A stretch of DNA of 64,000 bases, from contig NZ_FNHN01000002.1 of NCBI RefSeq assembly GCF_900103525.1, forward strand, positions 124,001 to 188,000. The letters run 5' to 3'. The DNA is from Bacillus sp. OK048. GTDB taxonomy: Bacteria > Bacillota > Bacilli > Bacillales > Cytobacillaceae. The number at the start of each line of letters is the position of its first letter. Within the stretch, counting starts at the first letter, position 1. Under the pieces are notes generated by a model. The model was not told where the DNA came from. It did no database searches and worked only from the letters and a program-made list of their open reading frames with translations. Below are positions 43,451-52,297 of this stretch, piece by piece. A program made the translations under genes and the position numbers.

Positions 43451-43891
43451 TCATTTTGTAACAGCAATATTCAAGTTCAAAGCTAATTTATAAAAGGCCT
43501 TCCAGCGAATCTTAGAATAAGTTTTTTCAGAAATCGGAGGTTGGAATTTATGATAATAGACATTAAAATCTGTTAAGTATTCAGCATCCTCACTCATATA
43601 TCTTTCTTCGATAAGAAACCTTTCCATCTTAGGTAATCGTTTTACAGCCCACTCAATCCGTTCACAGAATTGCTTTCTTTTCTGCTGTTCATCCACATTA
43701 TGAATGGCAATGGAACCTGTTTGGTCGCTTGTTACATTTGTAGCACCATGATATCTAGGTGTACTGCTGGCTGTAACAGAAGCTTCTCTTTCCTCAAACT
43801 CTAAGTATTTAAAGAGGCGATAATTTGCTAAGTTTCCTTCGACTTTTTCTTGAGTCGCTTTTCTGTCCAATTCAGGAAGTTCAAAATCCAA
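43451..43891 (-). CDS. ArpU family late transcriptional regulator
   Basis: 146 residues. The C-terminal half (ERIEWAVKRLPKMERFLIEERY, ISEKTYSKIRWKAFYKLAL) is the sigma-70 region-4-like helix-turn-helix of the ArpU family, which activates late genes in Gram-positive phages. TTG start at 43891 after AAGGGGTG. Followed by packaging genes, as expected. Confidence 0.87.
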   Translation of the reverse strand: MDFELPELDRKATQEKVEGNLANYRLFKYLEFEEREASVTASSTPRYHGATNVTSDQTGSIAIHNVDEQQKRKQFCERIEWAVKRLPKMERFLIEERYMSEDAEYLTDFNVYYHKFQPPISEKTYSKIRWKAFYKLALNLNIAVTK

Positions 43892-43900
43892 TATTCGACA

Positions 43901-43928
43901 CCCCTTTAGGGACCCTGGGAAACCCCAG
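43901..43928 (-). terminator. Hairpin before arpU
   Basis: CCCTGGGGTTTCCCAGGG is a perfect 7-base stem with a GGTT-type loop, located between the preceding gene and arpU. Confidence 0.45.
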
Positions 43929-43939
43929 GGCTTTATCTA

Positions 43940-44278
43940 TTAATTTAGTATTTCGCTGTCCACATCATCTAGTGATACCTGGTCAGTATCGACAGAAACT
44001 GTACCATCGCTCTCTACCTTGTACTCAATGCCTTCATGATCCTCGATGCTCATTTGTCCTTCTGGCGCATCTACAGGACGACTCTCCATTACTTCCTTAG
44101 GAGTTTGATAAGCATAAGTTAAATCGATTAAGAAATATTGACCGTACTTATTGTATTTCTCTGTGATTTTATGCATTTGAAGATTTTCATTTTCTTTAGC
44201 AGCCAATATAATTTCTTCTGCTTGCTCACGTGTATCCGCGTAATGTTGTTCCTTTTGATTAAGTTGTACTTTTGCCAT
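43940..44278 (-). CDS. Unknown phage protein
   Basis: 112 residues. N-terminal helical part (NQKEQHYADTREQAEEIILAAK) then a beta region and a very acidic tail (DTDQVSLDDVDSEILN). Good ribosome binding site AAAGGAG. No family recognised. Confidence 0.62.
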   Translation of the reverse strand: MAKVQLNQKEQHYADTREQAEEIILAAKENENLQMHKITEKYNKYGQYFLIDLTYAYQTPKEVMESRPVDAPEGQMSIEDHEGIEYKVESDGTVSVDTDQVSLDDVDSEILN

Positions 44279-44350
44279 GGTATTCGCTCCTTTATTAATA
44301 GATTGATATTTATATGTGGTTTTAAGGTTCTTTTCAGCTGATTTCAGACG

Positions 44351-44605
44351 TTATATAGTAATCTTGGAAGAAATATATTCTTCTATTTTATTAATGTCTA
44401 AAACTAACTCTGATAAAGTCACAGCTGTTGATTGTTTAATCTTCATTTTGGTGAATGCTTTTAGGGCTTGCTGAACGGTACCGTAAAAGCCATGGATTTT
44501 AAATATATCCTTCCCGTCCTTATCCTGCTTGCCAGTATATTCTTTAAGGATAAACTGCCTTTCATCAGATTCGAGATATAAATCACCTTCAATTTGTACC
44601 TTCAC
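44351..44605 (-). CDS. Unknown phage protein (DUF5405-like)
   Basis: 84 residues; LYLESDERQFILKEYTGKQ and YGTVQQALKAFTKMKIKQS are typical of a small phage family seen near replication genes. Start GTG at 44605 overlapping mazG by 17 bases. Confidence 0.6.
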   Translation of the reverse strand: MKVQIEGDLYLESDERQFILKEYTGKQDKDGKDIFKIHGFYGTVQQALKAFTKMKIKQSTAVTLSELVLDINKIEEYISSKITI

Positions 44606-44915
44606 AGCGATTCACACTCCTCTCTCTTGAAAAACCATCTGGGTACCGTTTCATTAACTTTTCGATATTCCCAGTGGCAACCTCTTCAAGTGTCAATCCT
44701 GCTAATCTAGCAATTTGACTTAGATACCAAAGGACATCACCTAACTCTTTTTTGATAGCATCCTTAGGAATAGCATGTCCATGAAAAACAGCTTTTTTAA
44801 TCAAATCTGCAACTTCTCCAGCTTCACCAGTAATACCTAAACCATAATTGGCTAATTCAAAATCATGTGAGTTTGCAGTTCTCGCGGAAATTTCTTGATA
44901 TTCATTTAATTTCAT
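44589..44915 (-). CDS. MazG-like nucleotide pyrophosphohydrolase
   Basis: 108 residues. The MazG fold is seen in GLGITGEAGEVADLIKKAV (EExxD-type metal site, first E-pair) and KKELGDVLWYLSQIARLAG (second ExxD). These enzymes hydrolyse non-canonical NTPs or lower ppGpp-linked nucleotides. ATG at 44915 after GGAAGGAG, overlapping the stop of the preceding 56-residue gene as ATGA. Confidence 0.87.
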   Translation of the reverse strand: MKLNEYQEISARTANSHDFELANYGLGITGEAGEVADLIKKAVFHGHAIPKDAIKKELGDVLWYLSQIARLAGLTLEEVATGNIEKLMKRYPDGFSRERSVNRCEGTN

Positions 44916-45082
44916 TTGGTTCTCCTTCCAGCATATTTCCTCGCACAATTTCTTGTATATCTAATTTCTTCACGCTTTTGTAATTCAGCAGCTGCAAGAT
45001 GTTTTAAATTAATTGGACAATCTTCAAAGTGTGTAATCGTTAATAATTGTTGGTTAGTTGCTTTCGAAAAATCTAGAACCAT
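44912..45082 (-). CDS. 56-residue phage protein
   Basis: MVLDFSKATNQQLLTITHF at the start, then CPINLKHLAAAELQKREEI; the frame ends with an ATGA overlap into mazG and begins within the last codons of the FbpA-like gene, so it fits perfectly in the operon. The ribosome binding site is weak and coupling is likely. Function unknown. Confidence 0.62.
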   Translation of the reverse strand: MVLDFSKATNQQLLTITHFEDCPINLKHLAAAELQKREEIRYTRNCARKYAGRRTK

Positions 45083-45273
45083 CCGTTTTCACTGCTTTCC
45101 ACTTCAATCTCCAAACATCGAACTATTGCAAGTTGAAGCTTTAGTTCTCGATAACTCAATTCATAAATGCTTGTACCATCCTTAGTTTCTTTGATGCCTT
45201 TAGCTAGTAATCTCTCGATGATGTGATTTCTTTTGAGGTTCGGAATGGTGGCTACATTATATAAAAGCCCCAC
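45073..45273 (-). CDS. FbpA-like small basic protein
   Basis: 66 residues. LKRNHIIERLLAKGIKE, GTSIYELSYRELKLQL resembles Fur-regulated basic protein A (FbpA), found as small iron-sparing adaptor in Bacillus and also in its phages. GTG start at 45273 behind AAAGGTG. Family call is moderate. Confidence 0.6.
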   Translation of the reverse strand: MGLLYNVATIPNLKRNHIIERLLAKGIKETKDGTSIYELSYRELKLQLAIVRCLEIEVESSENGWF

Positions 45274-45288
45274 ACAATCACACCTTTT

Positions 45289-45429
45289 TTATTTATTTCT
45301 CTTATCTAAGTACTGCTGCTTTAATTGTTCGATTTGTTCAAGCGTAGGCTTTGGATTTATCTGCTGCATGAATTCCGCTAATTGCTTTTTATATTGGAGG
45401 CTATCTTTATCTACAATGTGCTTAGCCAT
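45289..45429 (-). CDS. 46-residue phage protein
   Basis: MAKHIVDKDSLQYKKQLAEF, helical and charged throughout. ATG preceded by AAAGGAGGG. It lies exactly between two phage genes on the same strand. Function unknown. Confidence 0.65.
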   Translation of the reverse strand: MAKHIVDKDSLQYKKQLAEFMQQINPKPTLEQIEQLKQQYLDKRNK

Positions 45430-45442
45430 GATTTCCCTCCTT

Positions 45443-45652
45443 TTATTCCTCTTCCTCATCCAACTTTATAACGGTTATATATGTCTCGCGATTTCGTTTC
45501 GGATTAGCCACCTTTTTCTGATAAGAGGGAGATGAAAATAAATAAATTATGTTTTTCTTCACCCCTAAGAATTCTGCACATTCATCTGCACTTCCGATAA
45601 ACTGGAATTCCTCTCCACGATACACGGCAAAATCAGATTGTTTTCTGGCCAC
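45443..45652 (-). CDS. Small phage protein (HTH-like)
   Basis: 69 residues; FQFIGSADECAEFLGVKKN looks like the helix-turn-helix used by plant-homeodomain-like 'NUMOD1/AUMOD' modules, followed by KKNIIYLFSSPSY. ATG behind GGTGAG. Likely DNA-binding; weak evidence. Confidence 0.58.
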   Translation of the reverse strand: MARKQSDFAVYRGEEFQFIGSADECAEFLGVKKNIIYLFSSPSYQKKVANPKRNRETYITVIKLDEEEE

Positions 45653-45711
45653 AATCTCACCTCACTAAATACATATTTTCTTCGTTTATTGACCATCATT
45701 TATTCCACCTT

Positions 45712-46251
45712 TTAAAAAGCTCCAGTTCTTAGATAATGTTTTGCCTGGTAATAAAAATGGTGATATATCCAATTTCCGGTGTATTTTTGATCTAGGTATA
45801 CAATTTCAAAATTGTATTTCGCTTTAAATGTATTGAGTCTACCGAGCAATGCTAATGGATTATATTTGGAACGGTATTTACCTTTGAGCATTTTTTCATA
45901 TCCGTGTAGGTCTTCCACAATTAATGTGAATGGAATGTCCTTGGAACGGATCAATTCATTTTCAAATGCTGTGGCCGTATCCTTTTGCAAATTTCCTGTA
46001 ATTTCGTCGATGTGCGCTTTCCGTTCAACTCGACTATTTAAAAAGATATCGCGTGCTATCCCCAACTCTTCATTTTTTGGAATCATGCAGCCATAATCAC
46101 CGGTATCTAATTTTTGTATTTTTATAGGGATTTCCTTTTGGCGCAAATAATCAAGGATATGACCGTTTACATTTTCACGAGTATCAATAACGATAGTGAG
46201 TGTCTTGAGGATTTTATTTAATTCAGTATCTGTGTAGCTGTAATGAATCAT
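45712..46251 (-). CDS. ERCC4-domain nuclease
   Basis: 179 residues. XPF/Mus81-type nuclease signature: VIDTREN (25-31 approx.), GDYG, and VERKAHIDEITGNL for the ERKxxxD core; RLNTFKAKYNFEIVYLDQK follows. It would cut branched DNA during recombination-dependent replication. ATG overlaps the YopX stop. Confidence 0.85.
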   Translation of the reverse strand: MIHYSYTDTELNKILKTLTIVIDTRENVNGHILDYLRQKEIPIKIQKLDTGDYGCMIPKNEELGIARDIFLNSRVERKAHIDEITGNLQKDTATAFENELIRSKDIPFTLIVEDLHGYEKMLKGKYRSKYNPLALLGRLNTFKAKYNFEIVYLDQKYTGNWIYHHFYYQAKHYLRTGAF

Positions 46252-46718
46252 TCAGCTACCTCTAGAAGCTCGGGATTTTGGAAAATCGAACCGAGGATTT
46301 CAATATCCGATAATTCCCCAAAAGCATTACAAGGTTTATGCTTTGCATAACCATTTCCGCTTAGTGGACTAAATCCTCCCATAAACCATCCGCTTGAAGT
46401 TATTGGATATTCCTTATCCCATTTATCCGGCGGTGTTATTTGTTTACAATCCATATTCATGTAGCCAAATTCACCTTGGTAAAATCTAACTTCTACTTTG
46501 AAAACTCCGTATTGGTTGGTATTAACCTTGACAATATCCCCTTCATAAATCTCTTTACCGTTCTTGTCTTTTAAGCCTGTGTATTGCATTAAGTCAATTT
46601 CATTAAAAAACCGCCATGCAGATTCTGTGTTTATCATTTTCTTTTCAAAATCTATGTTGTGTACAGGAATTATTTCTTTAAGATTCTTTTCCCAGGCACG
46701 AAACTTAATTTCCCTCAT
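46248..46718 (-). CDS. YopX family protein
   Basis: 156 residues. REIKFRAWEKNLKEI, LMQYTGLKDKNGKEIYEGDIV is the unmistakable YopX signature. A widespread phage protein of unknown function. ATG overlaps the preceding stop. Confidence 0.9.
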   Translation of the reverse strand: MREIKFRAWEKNLKEIIPVHNIDFEKKMINTESAWRFFNEIDLMQYTGLKDKNGKEIYEGDIVKVNTNQYGVFKVEVRFYQGEFGYMNMDCKQITPPDKWDKEYPITSSGWFMGGFSPLSGNGYAKHKPCNAFGELSDIEILGSIFQNPELLEVAE

Positions 46719-47149
46719 GCTCCCACTCCTTTCTTCGCATATGCAACAGCACGGATATATAACTCTCTTACCATCCGATCTGATTCTTCATTTTCGTAAT
46801 TCCTAAAGTCATCATAAATATCAACCCAACCATTTTTCGCTAAGAAAATAGTCCAATCGGTAAATAACATTAATGAATCCGTATCATCGCATAGCCATTC
46901 GCTAAGTTTTTCATTTTTCTCCCACCCACAATAGGTATGAAGTGCTTTACGAATAGTTATTTTTTCATTACTGGCATTCTTCCAGGACTGGAACCAATCA
47001 GCGATTTTTTTAAAATTATATTCAGCTGATTGCATAACTTCACCAGGTATTAATTTCTGATTATCAATCGCTATCCGATCATCAGCTTTATCAAGATAAA
47101 TATTTGCACCTGATTTCCAAATTTGGCTAAGGATCATTAACACTTGCAT
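46715..47149 (-). CDS. Unknown phage protein
   Basis: 144 residues, helical (MQVLMILSQIWKSGANIYLD, SAEYNFKKIADWFQSW). ATG at 47149 after TAGGTGG. No family recognised; an N-terminal docking-like helix bundle is possible. Follows the origin-like region and primase. Confidence 0.62.
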   Translation of the reverse strand: MQVLMILSQIWKSGANIYLDKADDRIAIDNQKLIPGEVMQSAEYNFKKIADWFQSWKNASNEKITIRKALHTYCGWEKNEKLSEWLCDDTDSLMLFTDWTIFLAKNGWVDIYDDFRNYENEESDRMVRELYIRAVAYAKKGVGA

Positions 47150-47164
47150 GGAATCACCACCTAA

Positions 47165-47393
47165 GTTACTAAAAAACAACTATTTTTATAGAAAAGTTAC
47201 TTTTTAAATCACCTTTGAACCTTACTGCCCCAAGGGCTTGTACCATTTAGTTACTAAAGGTTATCTATTTTGGCATTAAACGCTACTAATAGACTTATAT
47301 ATATATATATATATTTTTATTTATATATTTTTTAAGTAACAAAGTAACTAAATAACTATAAAAAATAACTAAAACCATTGATACCATTGGTTT
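47165..47393. other. AT-rich origin-like region
   Basis: Contains a TA dinucleotide run (47300-47322) and clustered AGTAAC/ATAACT motifs (47335-47340, 47343-47348, 47352-47357, 47365-47370) plus further GTTACTT copies on either side. It directly follows the primase-helicase gene. No gene found. Confidence 0.45.
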
Positions 47394-49745
47394 TCAAGTA
47401 ATTTTAAAAAAGTTACTTTTTGAAGAATCTTGCTGATTTTCGTCTAAATCTGGTAACTTTTCTTGAATAAAGCTAACTTTTCGCTCCTGTAAAGTAACTC
47501 CATAGATGAAAAACTTATTTCCGCTTCCACGTTCCTTTTTAAAACCCTTCGTTTCAAGTGCTCGATAAAAAGCTCGATTTTTTAAAGCAAACTCTCCATT
47601 TTGGAAACACCAATTGGAATAAACTTCATAAAGGTCTTTTGCAGGGATCTTTTGGTCGACTCCGACATAACAACGTTCATATAAGAAAGGTCCTAAGATA
47701 TCCATATCTTCTTTGTATTCATTTGTTGCTTTCATAACTGTTCTGGGATCATTCAATCCTGTCTGCTGCCACTTCAAGCAACCTTCAATCGCCCAATTTA
47801 ATATGCCAGGCATTTCGAGTGAGAGTTTCTCTGGTAATTTTTTGTCACGTTTTTCTTTTGGTAACTGTAGATTAAATGGAACTAATCGAACACGTCTCCA
47901 AATACCCTCATCAACACCCTTTATTACCGGTTTATGGTTTGTAGTAAAGAACACTTTGAATTCCGGAATGAATTCGAAATACTCTTGTCGAAGGAAACGA
48001 GCAAGTACTGGCTCTCCACCTGTAATTTGCTTTACGAACGATTCCGATAGTTGTTCACCATCTTCACTTTCAATTGCAGACACAAAGCGCGCCCCTACTA
48101 ATCTGGCAATATCGTTATTGGCACCTGTTTCTTTCTTTTTGATGAAAGTATCTGATTTTGCTTGTTTACCATATTCGCCCATGAGGTCCTTAATCGTATT
48201 GATGAAAGTTGATTTACCATTGGATCCACCACCGATTAGAAAAACCATTATTTGCTCGGTAATTTCTCCAGTTAATGAGTATCCGATAAGCCGCTGCATG
48301 TATTCGATAAGTTCTTTATCCCCTTGAAATATTTGCTCCAAGAAACTTAACCATTCCGGACATTTTGCGTTTTCATCGAATGCAACGTTTGTGATTTTCG
48401 TTAATCCTAGTTCACGATCATGCAGCTGCAACTTTCCTGTTTTTAAATTAACGATTCCATTTTCCAGGTTAAGCAAATACTTATGTCTATCAAAACTCTC
48501 ACGCTCTCCTGGAACCAATGGCATAAGATCCTTAATGCTATTCATTCGGATATTTCTTCTTTCGCACATTCGCGCCCACTTTGTTTCAGCTTCATCATCC
48601 GATTTATACAATCCTCGCAAAACTTTATTAGTGATTCGTTCGATTTCTTTTTTTGTGTCAAACTTCCATCGCTTGCCGTCCCATATCAACCAACCCATAT
48701 CGCTGACATATTGGATTACATGGCCATATTCATATGCGATCCGTTCAGCATTTCCTAGTTCGGTCAAACGGAATTTCTTTTTCGGCTTTTCTTTTTCGAC
48801 ATCTTCTTCAACATTGTGGAAGTCAAAGGAAAATTCTGCGAATTGCTCTTTGTTGTCTAAAATTGTTGTAGCAGTAGAAGAAATAGCAGTTGCTATTGTT
48901 CTTTCACCGTATGTTTCATTGGTATCCCTGAAATGAATAACATCCCATTTATCACGCATAAGACCTGATTCCCGAAACATTGTATCCATCCGGGTTGCTG
49001 ATTTTCCTGTCCAGAATGCTAGATGATTGCACAAGGATAAGTCGCTTGCTGAATGGTCCCCATTGATTAAATGGCCATTGAATAACGAGCGTATTTCATC
49101 GCCATTCTTAGAACGAAATATTCTTTCCCAAAGCGTGTCATTAGAAATTTTGATTTCATCTTTTTCAAATTCCGCGAGGTTTATTCGCCCCTGGATATCG
49201 CTATCATCAAAATATTGCTCAAATACTTCAGCTATTTCATCCGTGCGATCATAAATTTCATTAGAATTTTCTTTATTCCCCGTGAAGGTAAAGTAACGAC
49301 CATGTGCGTATATTTCCAAGCCGTGCTTTGTATTTTTACGCCCGGTACCTATAACCCCTTGAGGGAGATTACCCTTTATGATGATGTGAATACCTTTGCC
49401 AGATGGAGAAAATTCAGTATAGCTATCTAAAGTGTCGATAATTTCAGTAGCAAAGGCATTGGTTTTTCCATCTGATACACACTTGTCTATATCGATGCCG
49501 ATATAATTATCCTGACGGCTAAACACAAATCCAATACCGTCATAGCCACCATCCATATAGAATTTTACTGCTGTTGCAAAGGTGCTCCATGTTCGACGGT
49601 TATTAGCTTGTGCCATCTCTCCGTTTGCTTGGTAAGGTACTTTGGTTGGCTTGTTATTTCGTTTCTCTGATTTCCACAATATCCATTGGGGAAGGGCTTT
49701 TAACTCGGCAGGGATATCGTTAAAACTGTATGGATTTTCTTTCAT
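47394..49745 (-). CDS. P4-type primase-helicase
   Basis: 783 residues. N-terminal bifunctional prim-pol (LPQWILWKSEKRNNKPTKVP, IGIDIDKC with Asp85/Asp87, FSPSGKGIHI), a D5-type linker domain, then SF3 helicase with Walker A GGGSNGKST (505-513), Walker B-type region SAIESEDGEQLSES and FTTNHKP. C-terminal winged helix. It starts the phage replication fork at the local origin. Confidence 0.92.
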   Translation of the reverse strand: MKENPYSFNDIPAELKALPQWILWKSEKRNNKPTKVPYQANGEMAQANNRRTWSTFATAVKFYMDGGYDGIGFVFSRQDNYIGIDIDKCVSDGKTNAFATEIIDTLDSYTEFSPSGKGIHIIIKGNLPQGVIGTGRKNTKHGLEIYAHGRYFTFTGNKENSNEIYDRTDEIAEVFEQYFDDSDIQGRINLAEFEKDEIKISNDTLWERIFRSKNGDEIRSLFNGHLINGDHSASDLSLCNHLAFWTGKSATRMDTMFRESGLMRDKWDVIHFRDTNETYGERTIATAISSTATTILDNKEQFAEFSFDFHNVEEDVEKEKPKKKFRLTELGNAERIAYEYGHVIQYVSDMGWLIWDGKRWKFDTKKEIERITNKVLRGLYKSDDEAETKWARMCERRNIRMNSIKDLMPLVPGERESFDRHKYLLNLENGIVNLKTGKLQLHDRELGLTKITNVAFDENAKCPEWLSFLEQIFQGDKELIEYMQRLIGYSLTGEITEQIMVFLIGGGSNGKSTFINTIKDLMGEYGKQAKSDTFIKKKETGANNDIARLVGARFVSAIESEDGEQLSESFVKQITGGEPVLARFLRQEYFEFIPEFKVFFTTNHKPVIKGVDEGIWRRVRLVPFNLQLPKEKRDKKLPEKLSLEMPGILNWAIEGCLKWQQTGLNDPRTVMKATNEYKEDMDILGPFLYERCYVGVDQKIPAKDLYEVYSNWCFQNGEFALKNRAFYRALETKGFKKERGSGNKFFIYGVTLQERKVSFIQEKLPDLDENQQDSSKSNFFKIT

Positions 49746-49818
49746 TGCGCCCTCCGATTACGTTTTTAGGTATAAAAAAGAGAAGCTGGGCAAAACCAAC
49801 CTCTCTATTTAGTTATTT

Positions 49819-50295
49819 TTAGAATGGTAAATCATCATCACCGATTGTAATCGCACCAGCTGACATCATTGGGCTTACATCGGACACATCATAATATTTC
49901 GCTTTTGCTGCAGTACGTTTTTGTTTTACACCATCAACCAATTTGTCATATTCGTCATGCTTAACAGTGATTTTTAAATTTTTGTTAATAAGCTGCTTCG
50001 CCATATCTTCTGGTGAATTAAAGGCATGATTGTTAGCGAATCCGCATGCTTTTAATAGGGAATTGACGATTCTTACTGAAACTTCATGCTCAAAAGTAAA
50101 GTTATTATAAAGCACTTTTGCACCCTGATGATTTTGTGGAACATCACTACGAATCTCAAAGTCTACTGATAATTTAGGTTTACCTGCTTGAGTTTTTCCA
50201 GCTTCAGCATTAACGATAACTGCTTCATATTTTCCTTCAGCTACTAATTCAAATCCTGTACTTGCATTTTCTTCATCAAATTTAAAGAATGACAT
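49819..50295 (-). CDS. DUF669 protein, SSB-like
   Basis: 158 residues. DUF669 family fold (FELVAEGKYEAVIVNAEAG; KLSVDFEIRSDVPQ; FNSPEDMAKQL) and a C-terminus DDDLPF identical in style to the acidic tip of bacterial SSB that recruits replication partners. It probably coats single-stranded DNA alongside the neighbouring RecA-like ATPase. ATG shares a base with the previous stop (TAATG). Confidence 0.82.
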   Translation of the reverse strand: MSFFKFDEENASTGFELVAEGKYEAVIVNAEAGKTQAGKPKLSVDFEIRSDVPQNHQGAKVLYNNFTFEHEVSVRIVNSLLKACGFANNHAFNSPEDMAKQLINKNLKITVKHDEYDKLVDGVKQKRTAAKAKYYDVSDVSPMMSAGAITIGDDDLPF

Positions 50296-51365
50296 TACTT
50301 ATTACCCCCTGTGTTTTGATTTATGGATGACACTATTAATTCTTCTTGAACGCAACCTTTACGCTGATCTAAATGATTCTTAGCGAAAATACTTTGATTA
50401 CCTTCAAGGATAAATCCTCTTGTTCCATCTGCTTTTCTTACTAACCTTGCTACAACATGAACAACTCCCATGATGTGATTTACAATTTTATCTCGAATAT
50501 CTGGAATAAATTGATTGTATTGTTGACCATCATCGTGAATGATTGTTCGAGTTGTTTCCCAAGCTGTAAAAATGATATTTGCATCTAATGCATTAAACGT
50601 TTCTACTAATCCCAAAAGATGGTTATCTAGCAAAGCATAATCTTTTAATTCTGGCATCCCACTTTTAGTATTTTCTCCTTTCTTAAGCAGCCAGAGCTTT
50701 TGATAATGAGTTAAATTATCGATGAAAACATTGTCATATTTCCCGATGTTTGCCTTTGCAATAGCATAGAATTGCAATATACTATCATGCGGATTCTTAC
50801 CGTCAATTTTTGCAACATCGACATTTGAATATCCTTCTAACACTTGGCTTGTACCATCAATATCTAAAGCCAATGTCTTTCCCGGAATTTTACCTGCTAC
50901 TGTCGTTTTTCCATCACCAGGTTTAGAATAAATGATAATTTTTGCATTTTTACTTTTAGTAATTTGAGAACCATTTGTTAATTCCAATGTTGTCACTCCT
51001 TTTTTTAATTGATTATTTGGCTTTTCCCTAAGATGGCCAAGCAATTCCAAACATTGCTCCTCATCAAACATTCCAATGTGAGCTTTATCCCCTGGTAGTT
51101 CCATCACTTCTGCCATCCATTTATAAGCTTTTGAACGACTCATGCGTTTAGATTTCCAAAGTGGGTCAAATGAAGCATGGGTCCGTTTACGCATTTCTCT
51201 AAGATTCCGATTTGCCATTGTCCCAAGTGGAGTTTTTCCTCTGCCATGAGTGCCAACATAAGCGTTACAAGGACGGCAAAGATAAACATTGGTGCCATAG
51301 TCGCGGCCGTAAAATTCTTTACTGGAGAGGAAGATTGGTTCTCTTCCACAGTAAGGGCAATTCAT
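50295..51365 (-). CDS. Zinc-finger (DUF3268) fused to AAA/RecA-like ATPase
   Basis: 356 residues in one frame. Residues 1-117 are a zinc-finger domain with C3-C6 and C30-C33 pairs and TPLGTMANRNLREMRKR. Residues 127-356 are a Sak4/AAA_24-type recombinase ATPase with Walker A SKPGDGKTT (147-155), NVFIDNLTHY and NIIFTAWE. A separate TTG start with AAAGGAGTG lies at 50987, exactly at the domain border, and with one A less in the seven-A run (51000-51006) the zinc-finger part would stop at TGA just there. So the ATPase may be made from its own start as well as a fusion. Confidence 0.82.
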   Translation of the reverse strand: MNCPYCGREPIFLSSKEFYGRDYGTNVYLCRPCNAYVGTHGRGKTPLGTMANRNLREMRKRTHASFDPLWKSKRMSRSKAYKWMAEVMELPGDKAHIGMFDEEQCLELLGHLREKPNNQLKKGVTTLELTNGSQITKSKNAKIIIYSKPGDGKTTVAGKIPGKTLALDIDGTSQVLEGYSNVDVAKIDGKNPHDSILQFYAIAKANIGKYDNVFIDNLTHYQKLWLLKKGENTKSGMPELKDYALLDNHLLGLVETFNALDANIIFTAWETTRTIIHDDGQQYNQFIPDIRDKIVNHIMGVVHVVARLVRKADGTRGFILEGNQSIFAKNHLDQRKGCVQEELIVSSINQNTGGNK

Positions 51366-51613
51366 GATGTGAATTTTTTTCCATCTCTTAAACCGATTTT
51401 ATAAGCCTGTTCAATCGCTCTAACAACACCTTTAAAATCCCTTCTAAAAGTCGCGTCTTCTGGCTCAACTGCATCTGACAAAATCAGCAAAGTATTAGCA
51501 CTATCGGTAATTTTGATGTAGTTAGCGTACTCTTTACCTGGTCCGTTATCAGGCTGATCCTCTTGTTCTTGCTGTGTTAAATCTTCAAAAGAAATTAGAT
51601 TTACTTTTAACAT
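51362..51613 (-). CDS. Unknown phage protein
   Basis: 83 residues, acidic Pro/Gln-rich start (QQEQEDQPDNGPGKEY) and helical end. Overlaps the next gene as ATGA. GGAGGTG upstream. No family recognised. Confidence 0.6.
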   Translation of the reverse strand: MLKVNLISFEDLTQQEQEDQPDNGPGKEYANYIKITDSANTLLILSDAVEPEDATFRRDFKGVVRAIEQAYKIGLRDGKKFTS

Positions 51614-51615
51614 TT

Positions 51616-52194
51616 TTACACCTCCACAGAATAGGAGATTGATTCAGGCTTAACGGTCACACCAGGTACTACCTGACCATTTTCATCAACTACAACCTTT
51701 TCACCACTGATATCCACAATCTTGAGTGACTTTTTCAAATCGCCCCATTTAACACTGTTTTTAATAAACTCGTCCATTTCGTTTTCAATGACATATTGCA
51801 AGATTTTTTCTTCATCCTGTTTTTCAGGAGCTTCACCGGATTTTCTAGTTTTTGATTTACCATAAGGCGTGCTGATTGTTTTTGCTTTAGGATCCTGCTC
51901 AAGTTGCTTTGCATGATATGCAGCAATCATAGTTTCAAATGATTCAAGTCTATTCGAAATTGTGGAGAGCTCCCCACGTTCCCAATCTGCAATTCTTTGG
52001 CGTTCAGCTTCAGCAAGTTGCTTGATTTCTTTTTCCTTAGTCTTTAATGCTGAAAGTTTACGAAAAACCCAATTAAGACTATTTAAATCAGTAATTTGGA
52101 AAGAGTAATGACTTTCTTGTCCTTCCTCTGCATACACAGCATCTTCGAAGAAATTTTCAACTAATTGCAATTCATTTTTTAATAAGGAATTCAT
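51616..52194 (-). CDS. Gam-type host-nuclease inhibitor
   Basis: 192 residues. Long coiled coil (LNWVFRKLSALKTKEKEIKQ to ~95), ISTPYGKSKTRKSG and WGDLKKSLKIVDISGEKVVV match the Mu Gam/Ku-like family that binds DNA ends against RecBCD/AddAB. Good ribosome binding site GGAGGT. Early recombination gene. Confidence 0.85.
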   Translation of the reverse strand: MNSLLKNELQLVENFFEDAVYAEEGQESHYSFQITDLNSLNWVFRKLSALKTKEKEIKQLAEAERQRIADWERGELSTISNRLESFETMIAAYHAKQLEQDPKAKTISTPYGKSKTRKSGEAPEKQDEEKILQYVIENEMDEFIKNSVKWGDLKKSLKIVDISGEKVVVDENGQVVPGVTVKPESISYSVEV

Positions 52195-52217
52195 TTTGTA
52201 CCTCCATTTGGTTTTTT

Positions 52218-52265
52218 AAGGCGATTCATTTATAATGGAGCTAGGTTATGTAAACGAATCACCTT
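52218..52265. repeat. 15-base inverted repeat between Gam and upstream gene
   Basis: AAGGCGATTCATTTA and TAAACGAATCACCTT can pair with two G-U type differences around an 18-base loop. No T-run follows. Possibly a processing or regulatory hairpin in the early message. Confidence 0.5.
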
Positions 52266-52297
52266 TACACGAGACTCACTCTGCCAAGTGGGTCTTT

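Noticed and set aside
47713-48327. 204-codon plus-strand frame
   Set aside because: Shadow of the primase-helicase gene.
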